Assembly: GCF_001636295.1 (NCBI RefSeq)
Contig: NZ_CP014209.1
Span: 620,001 to 684,000 of the forward strand
DNA length: 64,000 nucleotides
Source: Isoptericola dokdonensis DS-3
GTDB taxonomy: Bacteria > Actinomycetota > Actinomycetes > Actinomycetales > Cellulomonadaceae
Direction: 5' to 3'
Within the stretch, counting starts at the first letter, position 1; each line of letters opens with the position of its first letter. Shown here in pieces: positions 17,615 through 25,768 of the stretch. The position numbers and the translations under genes are program-made. Below the pieces are notes generated by a model. The model saw only the letters and a program-made list of their open reading frames with translations, was not told where the DNA came from and did not search any database.

Positions 17615-18211
17615 ATGCAGGTGGTGAGGGTGCAAGCAGCAGGGCAGGCGGGATCGGCGGTGTGGACCGTTCCGAACGCCGTGAGCATGGTGCGGCTGGC
17701 GCTCGTGCCGGTCTTCGCCGTGCTCATCGTGTCCGGTCAGGACGTGTGGGCGCTGGTGGTGCTGGCGGTGTCCGGGGTGAGCGACTGGCTGGACGGGTTC
17801 CTGGCGCGCCGGTGGGACCAGGTGACGAAGCTCGGTCAGATGCTGGACCCGGTGGCGGACCGCCTGTTCATCCTGGTGACGCTGGTGGGTCTGGCGTGGC
17901 GTGAGCTGGTGCCGTGGTGGGTGGTGGTGGCGGTGCTGGCCCGGGACCTGATGCTGACGTCGCTGGTGCCGGTGCTGGCTCGTCGTGGGTACGGGCCGTT
18001 GCCGGTGTCGTTCGTGGGCAAGGCGGCGACGTTCGCGCTGCTGTACGCGTTCCCGCTGCTGCTGCTGGCGGGTTCTCCGGGTGTCGTGGGTGACGTGGCG
18101 GTGGTGCTGGGGTGGGCGTTCACGTGGTGGGGCATCGGCCTGTACTGGTGGGCCGGTCTGCAGTACGTGGCGCGGACGCGCGACCTGGTGCGTGCGGAGG
18201 CGGGCTCGTGA
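17615..18211 (+). CDS. CDP-alcohol phosphatidyltransferase
   Basis: A 198-aa integral membrane enzyme that transfers a phosphatidyl group from CDP-diacylglycerol to an alcohol, most likely glycerol 3-phosphate (PgsA-like). The catalytic signature is SDWLDGFLARRWDQVTKLG then QMLDPVADR. Five or six membrane helices are visible. It heads the operon pgsA-like, DUF881, small basic protein, DUF881, which matches the M. tuberculosis Rv1822-Rv1825 order. The stop overlaps the next GTG. Confidence 0.87.
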   Translation: MQVVRVQAAGQAGSAVWTVPNAVSMVRLALVPVFAVLIVSGQDVWALVVLAVSGVSDWLDGFLARRWDQVTKLGQMLDPVADRLFILVTLVGLAWRELVPWWVVVAVLARDLMLTSLVPVLARRGYGPLPVSFVGKAATFALLYAFPLLLLAGSPGVVGDVAVVLGWAFTWWGIGLYWWAGLQYVARTRDLVRAEAGS

Positions 18212-19068
18212 CGGCGCCGGTGCGTCGTCGGCCCGACGAGTCGATGACGCTGCTGGTCGAGGTGATGGAGAAGCCGCTCGACCCGGGGTATGCGGAGGCG
18301 GCGCGGCGGCGTGCTGCCGGGGAGGCGCCGCGGCGCGGGTCCGGCACGGTCCTGCTGCTGCTCGTGGCGGTGCTGCTGGGGCTGCTGACGGCGGCCGCCG
18401 CGGTGGAGCTGCGAGCGCCGTCGGGTGCGGTGGAGGCCCGGGAGCTGCTGGAGCAGGAGATCATGGACCGGCAGGCGGAGGTGGAGGCGGCGCGGGCGGC
18501 GACGGCGGAGCTGTCGCAGGAGATCGCGGCGTTGCAGCAGCAGGTCCTCCAGGCCCAGGACCAGGACCTGTTGGACACGTTGCGGCTGGACGGAGTGGTG
18601 ACCGGTTCGGTGCCGGTGTCGGGGCCGGGCCTGGTGGTGACGGTGTCGGACGGGGACCGGTTGGACGAGGACGGGTCGACGGCGAGCTCGCGGGTGCAGG
18701 CGGTGGACCTGCAGACGGTGGTCAACGCGTTGTGGGCGTCGGGTGCGGAGGCGATCAGCGTGGGTGGGCAGCGGTTGACGTCGTTGTCGGCGATCCGGCA
18801 CGCGGGTGAGGCGATCCTGGTGGACCTGGTGCCGCTGCCGGGGCCGGGCTACGTGGTGGAGGCGGTGGGTGACCCCGACGAGCTGCAGGCTGCGTACGCT
18901 CGGACGGGTGCTCCGGCGTACACGCAGCTGTTGTCGTCGCAGTGGGGGATCAGCACCGGGGTGGACGTGGCGGAGGAGCTGTCGTTGTCCAGCGTCGGTC
19001 AGCAGTCGTTGAGGTATGCCGAGCCGGTGTCGCGGGACGCCGGCGAGTCCCAGGAGGAGAGTCCATGA
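18208..19068 (+). CDS. DUF881 membrane-anchored protein, first copy
   Basis: A 286-aa protein with a short cytoplasmic N-terminus, one membrane helix (about residues 46-68, LLLLVAVLLGLLTAAAAV), an extracytoplasmic coiled coil (about 80-120, EEI.. with many Ala/Gln/Glu heptads), and a DUF881 domain (GPGLVVTVSDGDRLDEDG; VVNALWASGAEAISVGGQRL). DUF881 proteins occur in pairs around the small basic protein in Actinobacteria, resemble YlxW/X-like division-cluster proteins of Firmicutes, and have no assigned biochemical role. The GTG overlaps the previous stop. Confidence 0.85.
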   Translation: MTAPVRRRPDESMTLLVEVMEKPLDPGYAEAARRRAAGEAPRRGSGTVLLLLVAVLLGLLTAAAAVELRAPSGAVEARELLEQEIMDRQAEVEAARAATAELSQEIAALQQQVLQAQDQDLLDTLRLDGVVTGSVPVSGPGLVVTVSDGDRLDEDGSTASSRVQAVDLQTVVNALWASGAEAISVGGQRLTSLSAIRHAGEAILVDLVPLPGPGYVVEAVGDPDELQAAYARTGAPAYTQLLSSQWGISTGVDVAEELSLSSVGQQSLRYAEPVSRDAGESQEESP

Positions 19069-19397
19069 TCGCCGTCGTCGGCCTCGTGATCGGCGTGGTG
19101 GCCGGTCTGGTGCTGCAGCCGACCGTCCCTGTCGCGTTGCAGCCGTACCTGCCCATCGCGGTGGTCGCGGCGCTGGACGCGCTGTTCGGCGGGCTGCGGG
19201 CCAGGTTGGACGGATTGTTCGACGACAAGGTGTTCGTCGTGTCGTTCCTGTCGAACGTGCTGGTGGCGGCGTTCATCGTGTTCCTGGGTGACCAGCTCGG
19301 GGTGGGTGCGCAGCTGTCGACCGCGGTGGTCGTGGTGCTGGGCATCCGGATCTTCTCCAACGCTGCCGCGATCCGCCGGCACCTGTTCAAGGCGTGA
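19065..19397 (+). CDS. sbp: Small basic protein, DUF1290 family
   Basis: A 110-aa membrane protein with three hydrophobic segments and the DUF1290 core YLPIAVVAALDALFGGLRA then LSNVLVAAFIVFLGDQLGVG. The homologue in Firmicutes is the sbp gene of the division cluster. ATG 19065 has an AGGAGGAG ribosome site upstream and overlaps the preceding stop (ATGA). It is sandwiched between two DUF881 genes, which suggests one membrane complex (inference). Confidence 0.85.
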   Translation: MIAVVGLVIGVVAGLVLQPTVPVALQPYLPIAVVAALDALFGGLRARLDGLFDDKVFVVSFLSNVLVAAFIVFLGDQLGVGAQLSTAVVVVLGIRIFSNAAAIRRHLFKA

Positions 19398-20548
19398 GCG
19401 TGCGCGGGGACGGGCAGGGGACGCCGGACGAGCCGCAGGTCCCGGTCGAGCAGGACGTCTCGGTGGACGAGGGTGCTCCGGTCGAGGCGCAGGTCCCGGC
19501 CGGGCCGGAGGTTCCCGTGGGTCCGGAGGCGGTGCCCGCGAGCGGCGACGTGCCGGAGTCCGCGGACGTCGTCCGTGGACCCGAGGTCCCGGTGGCAGCG
19601 GAGCCGGACGTGCCGGCGGAGCCCGCCGGTGGCAGGGAGCCGGTCGTGTCGTTCGACGAGCTGGTGGCGCCGGGTGCGGAGACGCCCGACCGTGCCCCCG
19701 AGGGGGGTGCTGCGGACAGGGCGTCGGCGTCGTCGGCGGACGACGACGCGCACGTTCCGGGGCGGGAGGCCGTCGCGGACGTGGACGAGGGCGACGTGGA
19801 GGAGGCGCCGGCGGCGCGGGAGCCTCGGGCGACCGGGTGGGCGGCGGTGGGCCGTGCCCTGAGCCTGAAGCCGACCCGGTCCCAGGGTCTGGCGGCGCTG
19901 CTGTGCGGTCTGCTCGGGTTCGCGCTGGTGGTGCAGGTGCAGCAGTCGGCGCAGGACCCGTTGTCGTCGGCGCGCCAGGACGACCTGGTGCGGCTGCTGG
20001 ACGAGGTGACGCAGCGTTCGGAGCGGCTGGCCGACGAGGTGGACGACCTGACGCGCACGCGCGACGAGCTCGCGTCGGGGACGGGGCAGGCGCAGGCGGC
20101 GCTGGACCTCGCCGAGGAGCGGGCGGCGTCGGAGGGCATCCTGTCCGGGCGGCTGCCCGCGGTCGGTCCCGGGATCGAGATCGTCGTGCGGGACGGCCAG
20201 GGTGTCCTGGACGCCCCGAAGCTCTTCAACGTCCTGGAGGAGCTGCGCAACGCCGGCGCGGAGGTGGTCGAGCTCAACGGGGTGCGGCTGGTGACGTCGA
20301 CCTGGTTCCTGGACGGGGACGACGGCATCGTGGTGGACGGGGTGACGTTGGAGGCGCCGTACCGGTGGACGGTGATCGGTGACCCCGCGACCCTGAACCC
20401 CGCGCTGGAGATCCCGGGCGGTGCGTTGGCGACGCTGCGCACGGCGGGGGCGGAGGCGCGGACGGTGGAGCACGACGAGGTCGAGGTGACGGCGGTGCGG
20501 GAGCCGGCGGAGCCGCAGTACGCGACGCCGTCCGAGCCGGGCGAATGA
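19394..20548 (+). CDS. DUF881 membrane-anchored protein, second copy with long N-terminal extension
   Basis: A 384-aa protein. The DUF881 part follows one membrane helix (about residues 169-187, LAALLCGLLGFALVVQV): a coiled coil, then GPGIEIVVRDGQGVLDAPK and AEVVELNGVRLVTSTWFLDG. The first roughly 160 residues are a predicted disordered, acidic, Val/Pro/Glu-rich cytoplasmic tail with imperfect repeats (QVPVEQDVSVDE, EVPVGPEAVP, EVPVAAEPDVPAEP). That tail is far longer than in the first copy. The GTG overlaps the sbp stop by four bases. Confidence 0.84.
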   Translation: MSVRGDGQGTPDEPQVPVEQDVSVDEGAPVEAQVPAGPEVPVGPEAVPASGDVPESADVVRGPEVPVAAEPDVPAEPAGGREPVVSFDELVAPGAETPDRAPEGGAADRASASSADDDAHVPGREAVADVDEGDVEEAPAAREPRATGWAAVGRALSLKPTRSQGLAALLCGLLGFALVVQVQQSAQDPLSSARQDDLVRLLDEVTQRSERLADEVDDLTRTRDELASGTGQAQAALDLAEERAASEGILSGRLPAVGPGIEIVVRDGQGVLDAPKLFNVLEELRNAGAEVVELNGVRLVTSTWFLDGDDGIVVDGVTLEAPYRWTVIGDPATLNPALEIPGGALATLRTAGAEARTVEHDEVEVTAVREPAEPQYATPSEPGE

Positions 20549-20648
20549 CCGCCCGGCGCCCTGTCCCGGCTTCCCGACGGGTACCGGGACGGGGTAGGTT
20601 GAAGCGACGACGGCGCACGTCGGACGGCACGACCCAGCAGGAGGACTG

Positions 20649-21125
20649 ATGACGGACCCCCGCGCACTTCCGCCGCACGAGGCGGGCGTCGACACGACGG
20701 CCCATCTCGGCCGGATCGGGGCGCCCGCCGAGGAGCAGAACCCGCGCATCCCGCTCACCGCGGAGGAGGCGGCTGCCGTGGCGGCGCTGCCGCGCCATTC
20801 GGCGCTCCTGGTGGTGCAGTACGGCTCGGGTGCGATCGGTGAGAGGTTCCTGCTGGACTCGGACCGGTCGGTCGCGGGGCGCAGCGAGCACGCCGAGGTG
20901 TTCCTCGACGACGTGACGGTGTCGCGCAAGCACGCGGAGTTCGCCCGGGAGGGCGACCGGTTCGTGGTGCGGGACATCGGGTCGCTGAACGGCACCTACC
21001 TCAACCGGCAGCGGATCGACGCGGCGATGCTGTCGACGGGCGACGAGGTGCAGATCGGCAAGTTCCGGATGTCGTTCCACGCCAGCCCGCAGGCGCCGCG
21101 GGGTCCCCAGGCGCCGGCCTCGTGA
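20649..21125 (+). CDS. garA: FHA-domain regulator GarA/OdhI
   Basis: A 158-aa regulator. GarA/OdhI binds and inhibits the 2-oxoglutarate dehydrogenase complex and glutamate enzymes when unphosphorylated, under control of Ser/Thr kinases. The N-terminal phospho-acceptor pair is probably the two Thr of VDTTAHLGRIG (about residues 16-17). The FHA domain occupies about residues 55-145: SVAGRSEHAEVFLDDVTVSR, KHAEFAREG, IGSLNGTYLNRQRI. A -10-like TAGGTT lies at 20595-20600, and an AGGAGGA ribosome site precedes the ATG. The M. tuberculosis order has gcvH just upstream; here it is absent. Confidence 0.93.
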   Translation: MTDPRALPPHEAGVDTTAHLGRIGAPAEEQNPRIPLTAEEAAAVAALPRHSALLVVQYGSGAIGERFLLDSDRSVAGRSEHAEVFLDDVTVSRKHAEFAREGDRFVVRDIGSLNGTYLNRQRIDAAMLSTGDEVQIGKFRMSFHASPQAPRGPQAPAS

Positions 21126-21868
21126 CGTCGGCGTCCGGGGCGTGGCACGCCCCGGAGCCCGACGACGCCCCCGAGCCGTGGCCGCCGCGCATCTCGCGGC
21201 ACGCCTCGATGCGGATCTCGGACGTGCTGTCCCAGCTGCGGGGCGACTTCCCGGCCGTGTCGCACTCCAAGCTGCGGTTCCTCGAGGAGCAGGGGCTCAT
21301 CACCCCGGTGCGGACCCCCTCCGGGTACCGGCAGTACAGCCCCGCGGACGTCGAGCGGCTGCGGTTCGTGCTGGCGGAGCAGCGGGACTCCTACCTGCCG
21401 TTGAAGGTCATCAAGGAGCATCTCGCCGCGATGGACGCCGGCGAACCCGCCCCCGGTCCGGTGCCGCGCGTCGCCGCCCAGCCGGGTGCCCCCGTCGCGG
21501 GCGGGCGACGCCGCTGGACGGTCGCGCTGGTCGCGGACGCCACCGGTACCCCGCCGGAGCTCGTCCAGGGGCTCGTCGACGACGGCGTGCTGCGCGAGAC
21601 GTCCGGGGTGCTCGACCCGTCCGCGCCGGACGTCGTGCGTCTCGCGGTCCGTCTCGCCGAGCACGGCATCGAGGCACGCCACCTGCGCCCGCTGCGGTCG
21701 TCCGCCGAGCGGCACGTGGGTCTCGTCGACCAGGTCGTGGCGCCCTACCGCAGCCAGCAGCACGAGCAGGGACGCGCGCAGGCGCAGGAGATCGCCGAGG
21801 AGATCGGGGACCTCCTGGCCCGGCTGCACACCACGTGGGTGCGCCAGGGCACCACCGACCTCACCTGA
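21122..21868 (+). CDS. ftsR: MerR-family transcriptional regulator FtsR
   Basis: A 248-aa MerR protein encoded directly after garA, the position of ftsR, which activates ftsZ in Corynebacterium. The winged-helix region is SKLRFLEEQGLITPVRTPSGYRQYSPADVERL at about residues 44-75, read in two parts. A C-terminal effector-like helical region follows an Ala/Pro linker. It begins with a GTG overlapping the garA stop (GTGA). The ftsR assignment rests on synteny as well as the domain. Confidence 0.85.
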   Translation: MTSASGAWHAPEPDDAPEPWPPRISRHASMRISDVLSQLRGDFPAVSHSKLRFLEEQGLITPVRTPSGYRQYSPADVERLRFVLAEQRDSYLPLKVIKEHLAAMDAGEPAPGPVPRVAAQPGAPVAGGRRRWTVALVADATGTPPELVQGLVDDGVLRETSGVLDPSAPDVVRLAVRLAEHGIEARHLRPLRSSAERHVGLVDQVVAPYRSQQHEQGRAQAQEIAEEIGDLLARLHTTWVRQGTTDLT

Positions 21869-21914
21869 GGTGACGACGCCGCCGGGGCACCCGGCGGGCC
21901 GCGGCACATCGTCG

Positions 21915-21928
21915 TACCGTGGATCGGG
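21915..21928 (+). promoter_or_regulatory. Leaderless promoter of the bifunctional nuclease gene
   Basis: TACCGT (21915-21920), seven bases, GTG at 21928. Confidence 0.55.
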
Positions 21929-22464
21929 TGGAGAGCGACGGGGGGCCGGAGGCCCCGATGGTCCCGGTGGAGGTGCTCGGCGTCCGGCAGCAGCAGGACC
22001 AGGAGATCGTGGTCATCCTGCTCGACGCGGCGGCCGAGCTCGCCGTGCCCATCGTCATCGGCGCCCGCGAGGCGTCCGCCATCGCGATGGCGCAGGCCGG
22101 GGTCACCACGCCACGCCCCATGACGCACGACCTGCTGCGCGACCTCCTCGGGGCCGTCCACGTCGACCTGGACCGGGTGGAGATCGTGGCGCTGGACGGG
22201 GGCATCTTCTTCGCCGAGCTCGTCCTGTCGACGGGGGTGCGGCTCGACTCGCGCGCCTCCGACGCGATCGCGCTGGCCGTCCGCACCGGCAGCCCCGTGC
22301 TGTGCTCGGCCGAGGTGGTCGCGTCCGCCGGCGTGGAGGTCGTCGACCTCGCCCAGCAGCGCGAGGTCGAACGGTTCCGCGACTTCCTCGACCACGTCAC
22401 GGCCGAGGACTTCACCACCGGCGGGGGACCGGTCGAGCCCAGCCCCGACGACACGCCACCTTGA
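21928..22464 (+). CDS. Bifunctional nuclease (DUF151) family protein
   Basis: A 178-aa protein with the DUF151/BFN domain: VEVLGVRQQQDQEIVVILLD, VPIVIGAREASAIAMAQAG, RPMTHDLLRDLL and RLDSRASDAIALAVRTGSPV. Plant and Thermotoga relatives have RNase/DNase activity or that fold. It corresponds to Rv1829 between the two MerR genes in mycobacteria. GTG 21928 was chosen from the -10 hexamer; an ATG at 21958 is the alternative. Its stop lies inside the dyad upstream of the next gene. Confidence 0.85.
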   Translation: MESDGGPEAPMVPVEVLGVRQQQDQEIVVILLDAAAELAVPIVIGAREASAIAMAQAGVTTPRPMTHDLLRDLLGAVHVDLDRVEIVALDGGIFFAELVLSTGVRLDSRASDAIALAVRTGSPVLCSAEVVASAGVEVVDLAQQREVERFRDFLDHVTAEDFTTGGGPVEPSPDDTPP

Positions 22465-22486
22465 CCCTCAGGTACAACGTCAAGGT
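22458..22486 (+). promoter_or_regulatory. Dyad upstream of the merR-like gene
   Basis: ACCTTGAC (22458-22465) and GTCAAGGT (22479-22486), perfect 8-bp inverted arms 13 bases apart, overlapping the previous stop codon. The length and spacing suit a MerR-family dimer, so this is a candidate autoregulatory site. A -10-like TACCGT lies at 22494-22499. Confidence 0.5.
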
Positions 22487-22595
22487 CTGCCGGTACCGTG
22501 GGGTCGAACCCTCCACCACAGGTTCAGGGTCCGGCACCGACGGTCACGCTTCGGCAACACCGTCCGACACGCCGGAGCCGCCGGACGCGACATCG

Positions 22596-22624
22596 TTGAC
22601 GGTCCCACGGCGCCGTCCTAGCGT
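22596..22624 (+). promoter_or_regulatory. Promoter of the merR-like gene
   Basis: A -35 TTGACG (22596-22601), a 17-base spacer and a -10 TAGCGT (22619-22624), followed by the GGAGG ribosome site and the GTG at 22649. One of the best sigma-70-type promoters in the window. Confidence 0.7.
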
Positions 22625-22648
22625 GGAAGCGACATCTCGGGAGGAACA

Positions 22649-23236
22649 GTGGACAGCTCAAGCGGCGCCAGCGCACAGGTCGGCGTACCGGCGGTCGGCG
22701 CGCAGGGCCTGCTGTTCGGGGAGGACCTCACCGAACAGGACCCCGGCACCGGGTACCGGGGGACCACGGCCTGCCGGGTCGCCGGCATCACGTACCGGCA
22801 GCTCGACTACTGGGCCCGCACCGGGCTCGTCGAGCCCTCGATCCGGCCCGCCACGGGCTCCGGCACCCACCGCCTCTACGGCTTCCGCGACGTCCTCGTG
22901 CTGAAGATCGTCAAGCGGCTCCTCGACACCGGGGTGTCCTTGCAGCAGATCCGCACAGCCGTCACGCACCTGCGGGAGCGCGGCGTCGACGACCTCGCCC
23001 AGATCACCCTCATGAGCGACGGCGCGTCCGTGTACGAGTGCACGTCGCCCGACGAGGTCGTCGACCTCGTCCAGGGCGGTCAAGGAGTCTTCGGCATCGC
23101 CGTCGGGCGCGTGTGGCGCGAGATCGAGGGCACCCTGTCCCAGATGCCCACCGAGACCCTCGACGACACCGACGACGACCTCTTCCACCCGGACGACGAG
23201 CTCGCCGCCCGCCGGCGGGCCCGCGACGCCGGCTGA
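22649..23236 (+). CDS. MerR-family transcriptional regulator, second copy
   Basis: A 195-aa MerR protein with the helix-turn-helix and wing ITYRQLDYWARTGLVEPSI then SGTHRLYGFRDVLVLKIVKR at about residues 50-90. Dimerisation helices and a C-terminal domain beginning LMSDGASVYECTSPDEVVDL follow. The tail is acidic. It is the downstream MerR gene of the garA cluster (Rv1830-like). GTG 22649 has GGAGGAA upstream. A strong promoter and a dyad precede it. It converges closely on the phospholipase D gene. Confidence 0.87.
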   Translation: MDSSSGASAQVGVPAVGAQGLLFGEDLTEQDPGTGYRGTTACRVAGITYRQLDYWARTGLVEPSIRPATGSGTHRLYGFRDVLVLKIVKRLLDTGVSLQQIRTAVTHLRERGVDDLAQITLMSDGASVYECTSPDEVVDLVQGGQGVFGIAVGRVWREIEGTLSQMPTETLDDTDDDLFHPDDELAARRRARDAG

Positions 23237-23252
23237 CCGGCGCCGCCCGGTC

Positions 23253-24533
23253 TCACAGCAGCGGCTCGAGCGGCTCCAGGATCTTCTCCGCGACCTTGTT
23301 CAGCGGAGAGCGGCCCGCCCACTCCTCGTACGTCATCTCCCGCGAGTTCGACTCGTCCATCCGGAAGACGTCCTCCAGCGTCGTGGCGACCCCGTCGTCG
23401 ACGATCTCCAGGTTGATCTCGTAGTTGCCCGTCAGGCTGAGGCGGTCGATGTTCGCCGTGCCCACCGTCGACCAGCGACCGTCGATCGTCGCCGTCTTCG
23501 CGTGCACCATCGCCCCCTGGTACAGCATGATCCGCACCCCGCCGCGCAGGAGCCGCGTGTACCGGCCCCGCGCCAGCCAGTCCGCGAGCGCATGGTTGGA
23601 CCGCTCCGGCACGAGCACGCGCACGTCGACGCCGCGGGCGGCAGCGGCCAGGAGGGCGTCGAGGATGTCGCGGTCCGGGATGAAGTAGGCCTGGGTGATG
23701 TAGATGTGGTGGGTGGCCCGGTCGATCGCGTCGAGGTAGATGCCGCGGATCGGGAACACCAGGTCGCTGGGCGCGTTGCGGGCGGCGCGCAGCGCGGGCT
23801 GCCAGTGCTCGGCGCCGCGGTCCTGCAGCACGGGGTGCTTGGCGCCGCGCCACCGGTTCCAGAAGTCGACGAACGCGTTGCGCAGCTCCCAGGCGGCCGG
23901 TCCGCGCAGCCGCAGGTGCGTGTCGCGCCACTTCGTCGCGTACAGCTCGCCGATGTTGTAGCCGCCGACGAACGCGACCTCGTCGTCGACGACGAGGATC
24001 TTGCGGTGGTCGCGGCCCGAGTGTCGCAGGTTGAGGGTCAGCAGGCCGGCGCGCAGCGCGGGGAAGCGCAGCACGTGCACCTGCGGGGGGAAGACGAAGA
24101 ACGACGGCGGCACCACGAGGTTCGCGAAGCCGTCGAAGATGACGTACACCTGCACGCCGCGGCGGGCCGCGTCGGACACCGCCTCCTTGAAGCGTTCGCC
24201 GGTCGGGTCGCCCTTCCAGATGTACGTCTCGAGGAACACGGTGTGCCGGGCCTGGGCGATGGCGTCCAGCATCGCCTCGTACAGGTCGGCGCCGTACGTG
24301 TAGACGGTGGCCGTGGTGTCGTCGATCGTGGTGTCCGTCGGGGGCGCCGTCGGGAAGCGGGCGTCGAGCGGGTAGCGCTGGCCGCGCACCTTGTCGATCG
24401 CCATGACCGTCGCTCCGGCGGTCAGGGGTATCGCTGCGGCGAGCAGCGCGGTGCGTGACACGATCTTGCGCACGCGCTGCCAGTCGATGTCGACGTGGAC
24501 CGGGACGAAGGACGAGCGAGGGGCGTCGGGCAC
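23253..24533 (-). CDS. Phospholipase D-family protein, cardiolipin synthase-like
   Basis: A 426-aa protein with an N-terminal membrane helix (about residues 25-45, RTALLAAAIPLTAGATVMAI) and two PLD catalytic motifs: HRKILVVDDEVAFVGGYN and HAKTATIDGRWSTVGTANID. Both HxK-x4-D sets are intact. Related enzymes join phosphatidylglycerol molecules into cardiolipin; other PLD chemistry is possible. GTG start at 24533, set by TACGGT six bases upstream, which overlaps the stop of the recombinase gene behind it. The C-terminus ends EKILEPLEPLL. Confidence 0.87.
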   Translation of the reverse strand: MPDAPRSSFVPVHVDIDWQRVRKIVSRTALLAAAIPLTAGATVMAIDKVRGQRYPLDARFPTAPPTDTTIDDTTATVYTYGADLYEAMLDAIAQARHTVFLETYIWKGDPTGERFKEAVSDAARRGVQVYVIFDGFANLVVPPSFFVFPPQVHVLRFPALRAGLLTLNLRHSGRDHRKILVVDDEVAFVGGYNIGELYATKWRDTHLRLRGPAAWELRNAFVDFWNRWRGAKHPVLQDRGAEHWQPALRAARNAPSDLVFPIRGIYLDAIDRATHHIYITQAYFIPDRDILDALLAAAARGVDVRVLVPERSNHALADWLARGRYTRLLRGGVRIMLYQGAMVHAKTATIDGRWSTVGTANIDRLSLTGNYEINLEIVDDGVATTLEDVFRMDESNSREMTYEEWAGRSPLNKVAEKILEPLEPLL

Positions 24534-24537
24534 AGGG

Positions 24538-25644
24538 TCACCGTAGCGACCCGGGCGGCGTCGTGCCCGGTGGGGGCGCCTCCGGGGGTGGTGAGGTTGG
24601 TCCCAGCGACGCGGCGAGGGGGTGCGTGCGGATCGCGGCGGCGAGCTCGCCGTCGATCCGGTCGAGGTACACCCCGGTGGTCGCGATGGACCGGTGGCCG
24701 AGCAGCTCGGCCACCACCTTGACGTCCCAGCCGTCGGCGACGAGCAGGGTGGCGGTGGTGTGCCGCAGGGCGTGCGGGGTCGCCGGTCGGCGGTACGGCT
24801 CCGGCATGCGCGCGACGGCACGGTTCAGCAGGTCGCGGACGGCCTGCGCCTCCAGGCGCCGGCCCCGCCAGGACAGCAGCAGCGCCCGCCGGGCGTCGTC
24901 GTCGTCCGGCCGGCGCGCTGCCAGGCGCGGACGCAGCGTGGCCAGGTACTCCTCGAGCAGGGCCGCCAGGGGCGGGCTGAGCGCGACGGTGCGGGACGTG
25001 CCGCCCTTGCCGACGATCCGCCACACCGTGCCCTCCGGTTCGCGGACCAGGTCGGTGACGTCGGCGCGCACGAGCTCGGAGACGCGTGGCCCGAGGACGA
25101 CCAGCAGCGCGACGACCAGGCGGTCCCGCAGGCCCAGCGCGTGGTCGGCGCGAGTCCGGGCCGCCGCCCCGTGGGGCGGCGGCTCGACGCTGGACAGGAG
25201 CGACTGTGCGGCCGACGCCGACAGGGCCGTGCGCTCGGTGCGGAGCCGGTCGCGGACCTTCGCAGGGGGAGCGGCCCACTGCATCGGGTCGGCCTGCACC
25301 CAGCACTGGCGGGCCGCATGACCGAAGAAGCGCGTCGCGGACTGCCGGAACCGGTTGACCGTCGCGGTCGAGCGGCCCGGGCCGCGCTTGCGGCGCGGGT
25401 CGTTGTAGCGGCCGTCGACGCCCGCCTGGTAGCGCACGAGGGCGTCGTCGACGTCGTCGCCGGTCACGTCGTCCAGCACGCGGTCCGCGCCGAGCAGCCC
25501 GACGAGCTCGGTGACGTCCCGCGCGTACGACCGTTCGGTCGCGGGGGACAGGACCCCGCGGACCGTCTCGACCCGCACCGACGCGAGGTAGCGGTCAGCA
25601 GCCTGCGCGACCGACAGCAGCTCGAGGCGCGGTGGTGCTACCAC
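24538..25644 (-). CDS. Tyrosine recombinase, XerC/D-like
   Basis: A 368-aa tyrosine recombinase with an N-terminal core-binding domain (VAQAADRYLASVRVE; SPATERSYARDV) and a complete catalytic set: Arg187 in GPRVSELVRADV, Lys in GKGGTSRTV, His291-x-x-Arg294 in HALRHTTATLL, His317 in LGHRSIATTG and nucleophile Tyr326. GTG 25644 was chosen because GAGAGGAAG lies 8 bases upstream. A -10-like TAGCAT (near 25691) would give a leader of about 40 bases. No phage genes accompany it. It lies 1.4 kb from a dif-like site, so a Xer-related or integrative role is possible. Confidence 0.85.
   Translation of the reverse strand: MVAPPRLELLSVAQAADRYLASVRVETVRGVLSPATERSYARDVTELVGLLGADRVLDDVTGDDVDDALVRYQAGVDGRYNDPRRKRGPGRSTATVNRFRQSATRFFGHAARQCWVQADPMQWAAPPAKVRDRLRTERTALSASAAQSLLSSVEPPPHGAAARTRADHALGLRDRLVVALLVVLGPRVSELVRADVTDLVREPEGTVWRIVGKGGTSRTVALSPPLAALLEEYLATLRPRLAARRPDDDDARRALLLSWRGRRLEAQAVRDLLNRAVARMPEPYRRPATPHALRHTTATLLVADGWDVKVVAELLGHRSIATTGVYLDRIDGELAAAIRTHPLAASLGPTSPPPEAPPPGTTPPGSLR
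24540..24545 (-). promoter_or_regulatory. Leaderless promoter of the phospholipase D gene
   Basis: TACGGT on the minus strand, six bases before the GTG at 24533; it overlaps the last codons of the recombinase gene. Confidence 0.55.
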
Positions 25645-25768
25645 GGGTGAGGCTTCCTCTCGACGGTTGACCTGCGGTGATGCGGTGATGCTAGGTCGCG
25701 CCACCGACATCGCACGTCCGGACGCGCCCGTCTTGTCCGGCACCGGGCCGGGCTGCTTCGATGCGTGC

